From NCBI GenBank assembly GCA_021323795.1, contig JAJPKH010000183.1:1-43193 (forward strand): a stretch of DNA of 43,193 nt. The letters are read 5' to 3'. Numbering within the stretch: position 1 is the stretch's first letter; the number at the start of each line of letters is the position of its first letter. Below the pieces are notes generated by a model. It ran no database searches. It saw nothing but the letters and a program-made list of their open reading frames with translations, and was not told the DNA's origin. Below are positions 42,873 to 43,193 of this stretch, piece after piece. Position numbers and translations under genes: made by a program. This DNA is from Acidiferrobacteraceae bacterium. Its GTDB lineage: Bacteria; Pseudomonadota; Gammaproteobacteria; Acidiferrobacterales; Sulfurifustaceae.

Positions 42873-43046
42873 ATGTCCCTGCCTTTACAAGATATTAAAG
42901 TACTCGACCTGTCACGCGTTGAGATTCCGCACCAATCCGCGGCGCGGCCGCCGTTGTTGGGACAGCACGCCGACGAAGTGCTGCGGCGCTACTTGGGCCT
43001 GAACCGCGCGGCGATCGATGAGTTGCGGCGAAGCGGAGCGATATAA
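42873..43046 (+). pseudogene. Internally deleted class III CoA-transferase (CaiB/BaiF) remnant
   Basis: A 57-codon ORF, below the track's length cut-off. It begins MSLPLQDIKVLDLSRV, the typical N-terminus of class III CoA-transferases (L-x-x-I-K/R-V-L-D-L-S-R-V). It ends ARPPLLGQHADEVLRRYLGLNRAAIDELRRSGAI, their typical C-terminus (PPLLGQHTDEVL...IAALR..GVI). The roughly 340 residues between, including the catalytic Asp, are missing, and the two ends join in frame. I read it as a deletion remnant with no transferase activity. An assembly error is the main alternative. Its stop lies 12 bases from the convergent ThDP-enzyme stop. Confidence 0.7.
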
Positions 43047-43058
43047 ACGCTCCGATTG

Positions 43059-43193
43059 TTACATCGAAATCGAGCCCTTGCGAAAGTCCGCCGGCGGATA
43101 GACGGCGTTGATCAGCACCGGTAGGCCCTGCGCCGCGAGTTGTTGTGCGCGCTCGAGGCCGGGAACGATGTCGTCGTCCGCGCGCAGGCACAA
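43059..43193 (-). CDS. C-terminal end of a thiamine-diphosphate enzyme (acetolactate-synthase-like), partial
   Basis: The last 44 codons of a minus-strand gene that continues beyond the right edge. The sequence DDDIVPGLERAQQLAAQGLPVLINA followed by DFRKGSISM is the C-terminus seen in acetolactate-synthase-like ThDP-dependent enzymes (typical ends: PVLINA...DFRKGSIS). The pyrimidine and cofactor-binding domains are outside the window, so the reaction cannot be given. The track ORF 42895-43191 is in a different frame and is a shadow. Confidence 0.65.
   Translation of the reverse strand: MCLRADDDIVPGLERAQQLAAQGLPVLINAVYPPADFRKGSISM

Noticed and set aside
42895-43191. 98-residue minus ORF at the right edge
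   Set aside because: A shadow; the frame ending at 43059 matches the C-terminus of ThDP enzymes, while this one is Arg-rich without motifs.

Overview
This is a dense, high-GC bacterial chromosome segment. Its gene content points to a beta- or gammaproteobacterium: RF3, Lon next to Hsp20, a prkA-yeaH-spoVR operon, OmpA/glycine-zipper and YceI proteins, cytochrome b561 and class I DAHP synthase. AlkB and an oxalate-type gene set suggest an environmental heterotroph. I see no rRNA, tRNA, CRISPR array, insertion sequence or prophage. Species cannot be named from the sequence alone.

Layout. 1-2.2 kb: the end of an acyl-CoA dehydrogenase and a medium/long-chain acyl-CoA ligase (fatty-acid oxidation). 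2.2-7.7 kb (minus): an orphan response regulator, then the stress/starvation operon prkA-yeaH-spoVR. 8.1-12.6 kb: an ATP-dependent DNA ligase convergent with an hsp20-lon operon that has a sigma-32-like promoter. 13-16.4 kb: a WHy/LEA-type lipoprotein, a 1-Cys peroxiredoxin with a strong terminator, an unrecognised protein with a degenerate cyclic-nucleotide-binding-like domain behind a sigma-54-like promoter, and a CPBP protease. 16.5-22.6 kb: an OmpA-family lipoprotein, a YbbN-like thioredoxin-fold/TPR protein without active-site cysteines, DAHP synthase, cytochrome b561, two YceI proteins and a YihY membrane protein. 22.6-24.9 kb: prfC (RF3), then a small PagP-like outer-membrane protein behind a near-perfect sigma-54 promoter. 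25-27.7 kb (minus): modABC molybdate uptake. 27.9-32.7 kb: an OFA-family (oxalate/formate type) transporter, a fumarylacetoacetase-family protein, a ketopantoate-reductase-family protein and an oxalyl-CoA-synthetase-like ligase. 32.7-37.7 kb (minus): beta-carbonic anhydrase, type II NADH dehydrogenase, an RsbRD-type histidine kinase, a secreted alpha/beta hydrolase and a DUF2214 membrane protein. 38-42.6 kb (minus): alkB, a ferredoxin-reductase, a Tat-signal small subunit and a GMC oxidoreductase, together a probable alkane-to-aldehyde oxidation unit. The right edge holds an internally deleted CoA-transferase remnant and the end of a ThDP enzyme.

How it fits together. Terminal hydroxylation by AlkB and alcohol oxidation by the GMC pair would yield aldehydes and fatty acids. 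The acyl-CoA ligase and acyl-CoA dehydrogenase at the left end could feed these into beta-oxidation. The oxalate-type cluster looks like a separate carbon-acid module. The most unusual signals are the sigma-54 promoter with an overlapping operator-like palindrome ahead of the PagP-like gene; the unrecognised sigma-54-associated protein at 14.4 kb; AlkB paired with a plant-type 2Fe-2S reductase rather than rubredoxin; the cysteine-free thioredoxin-fold protein; and the 57-codon CoA-transferase remnant. All assignments rest on reading the sequence by eye; no database search was run.
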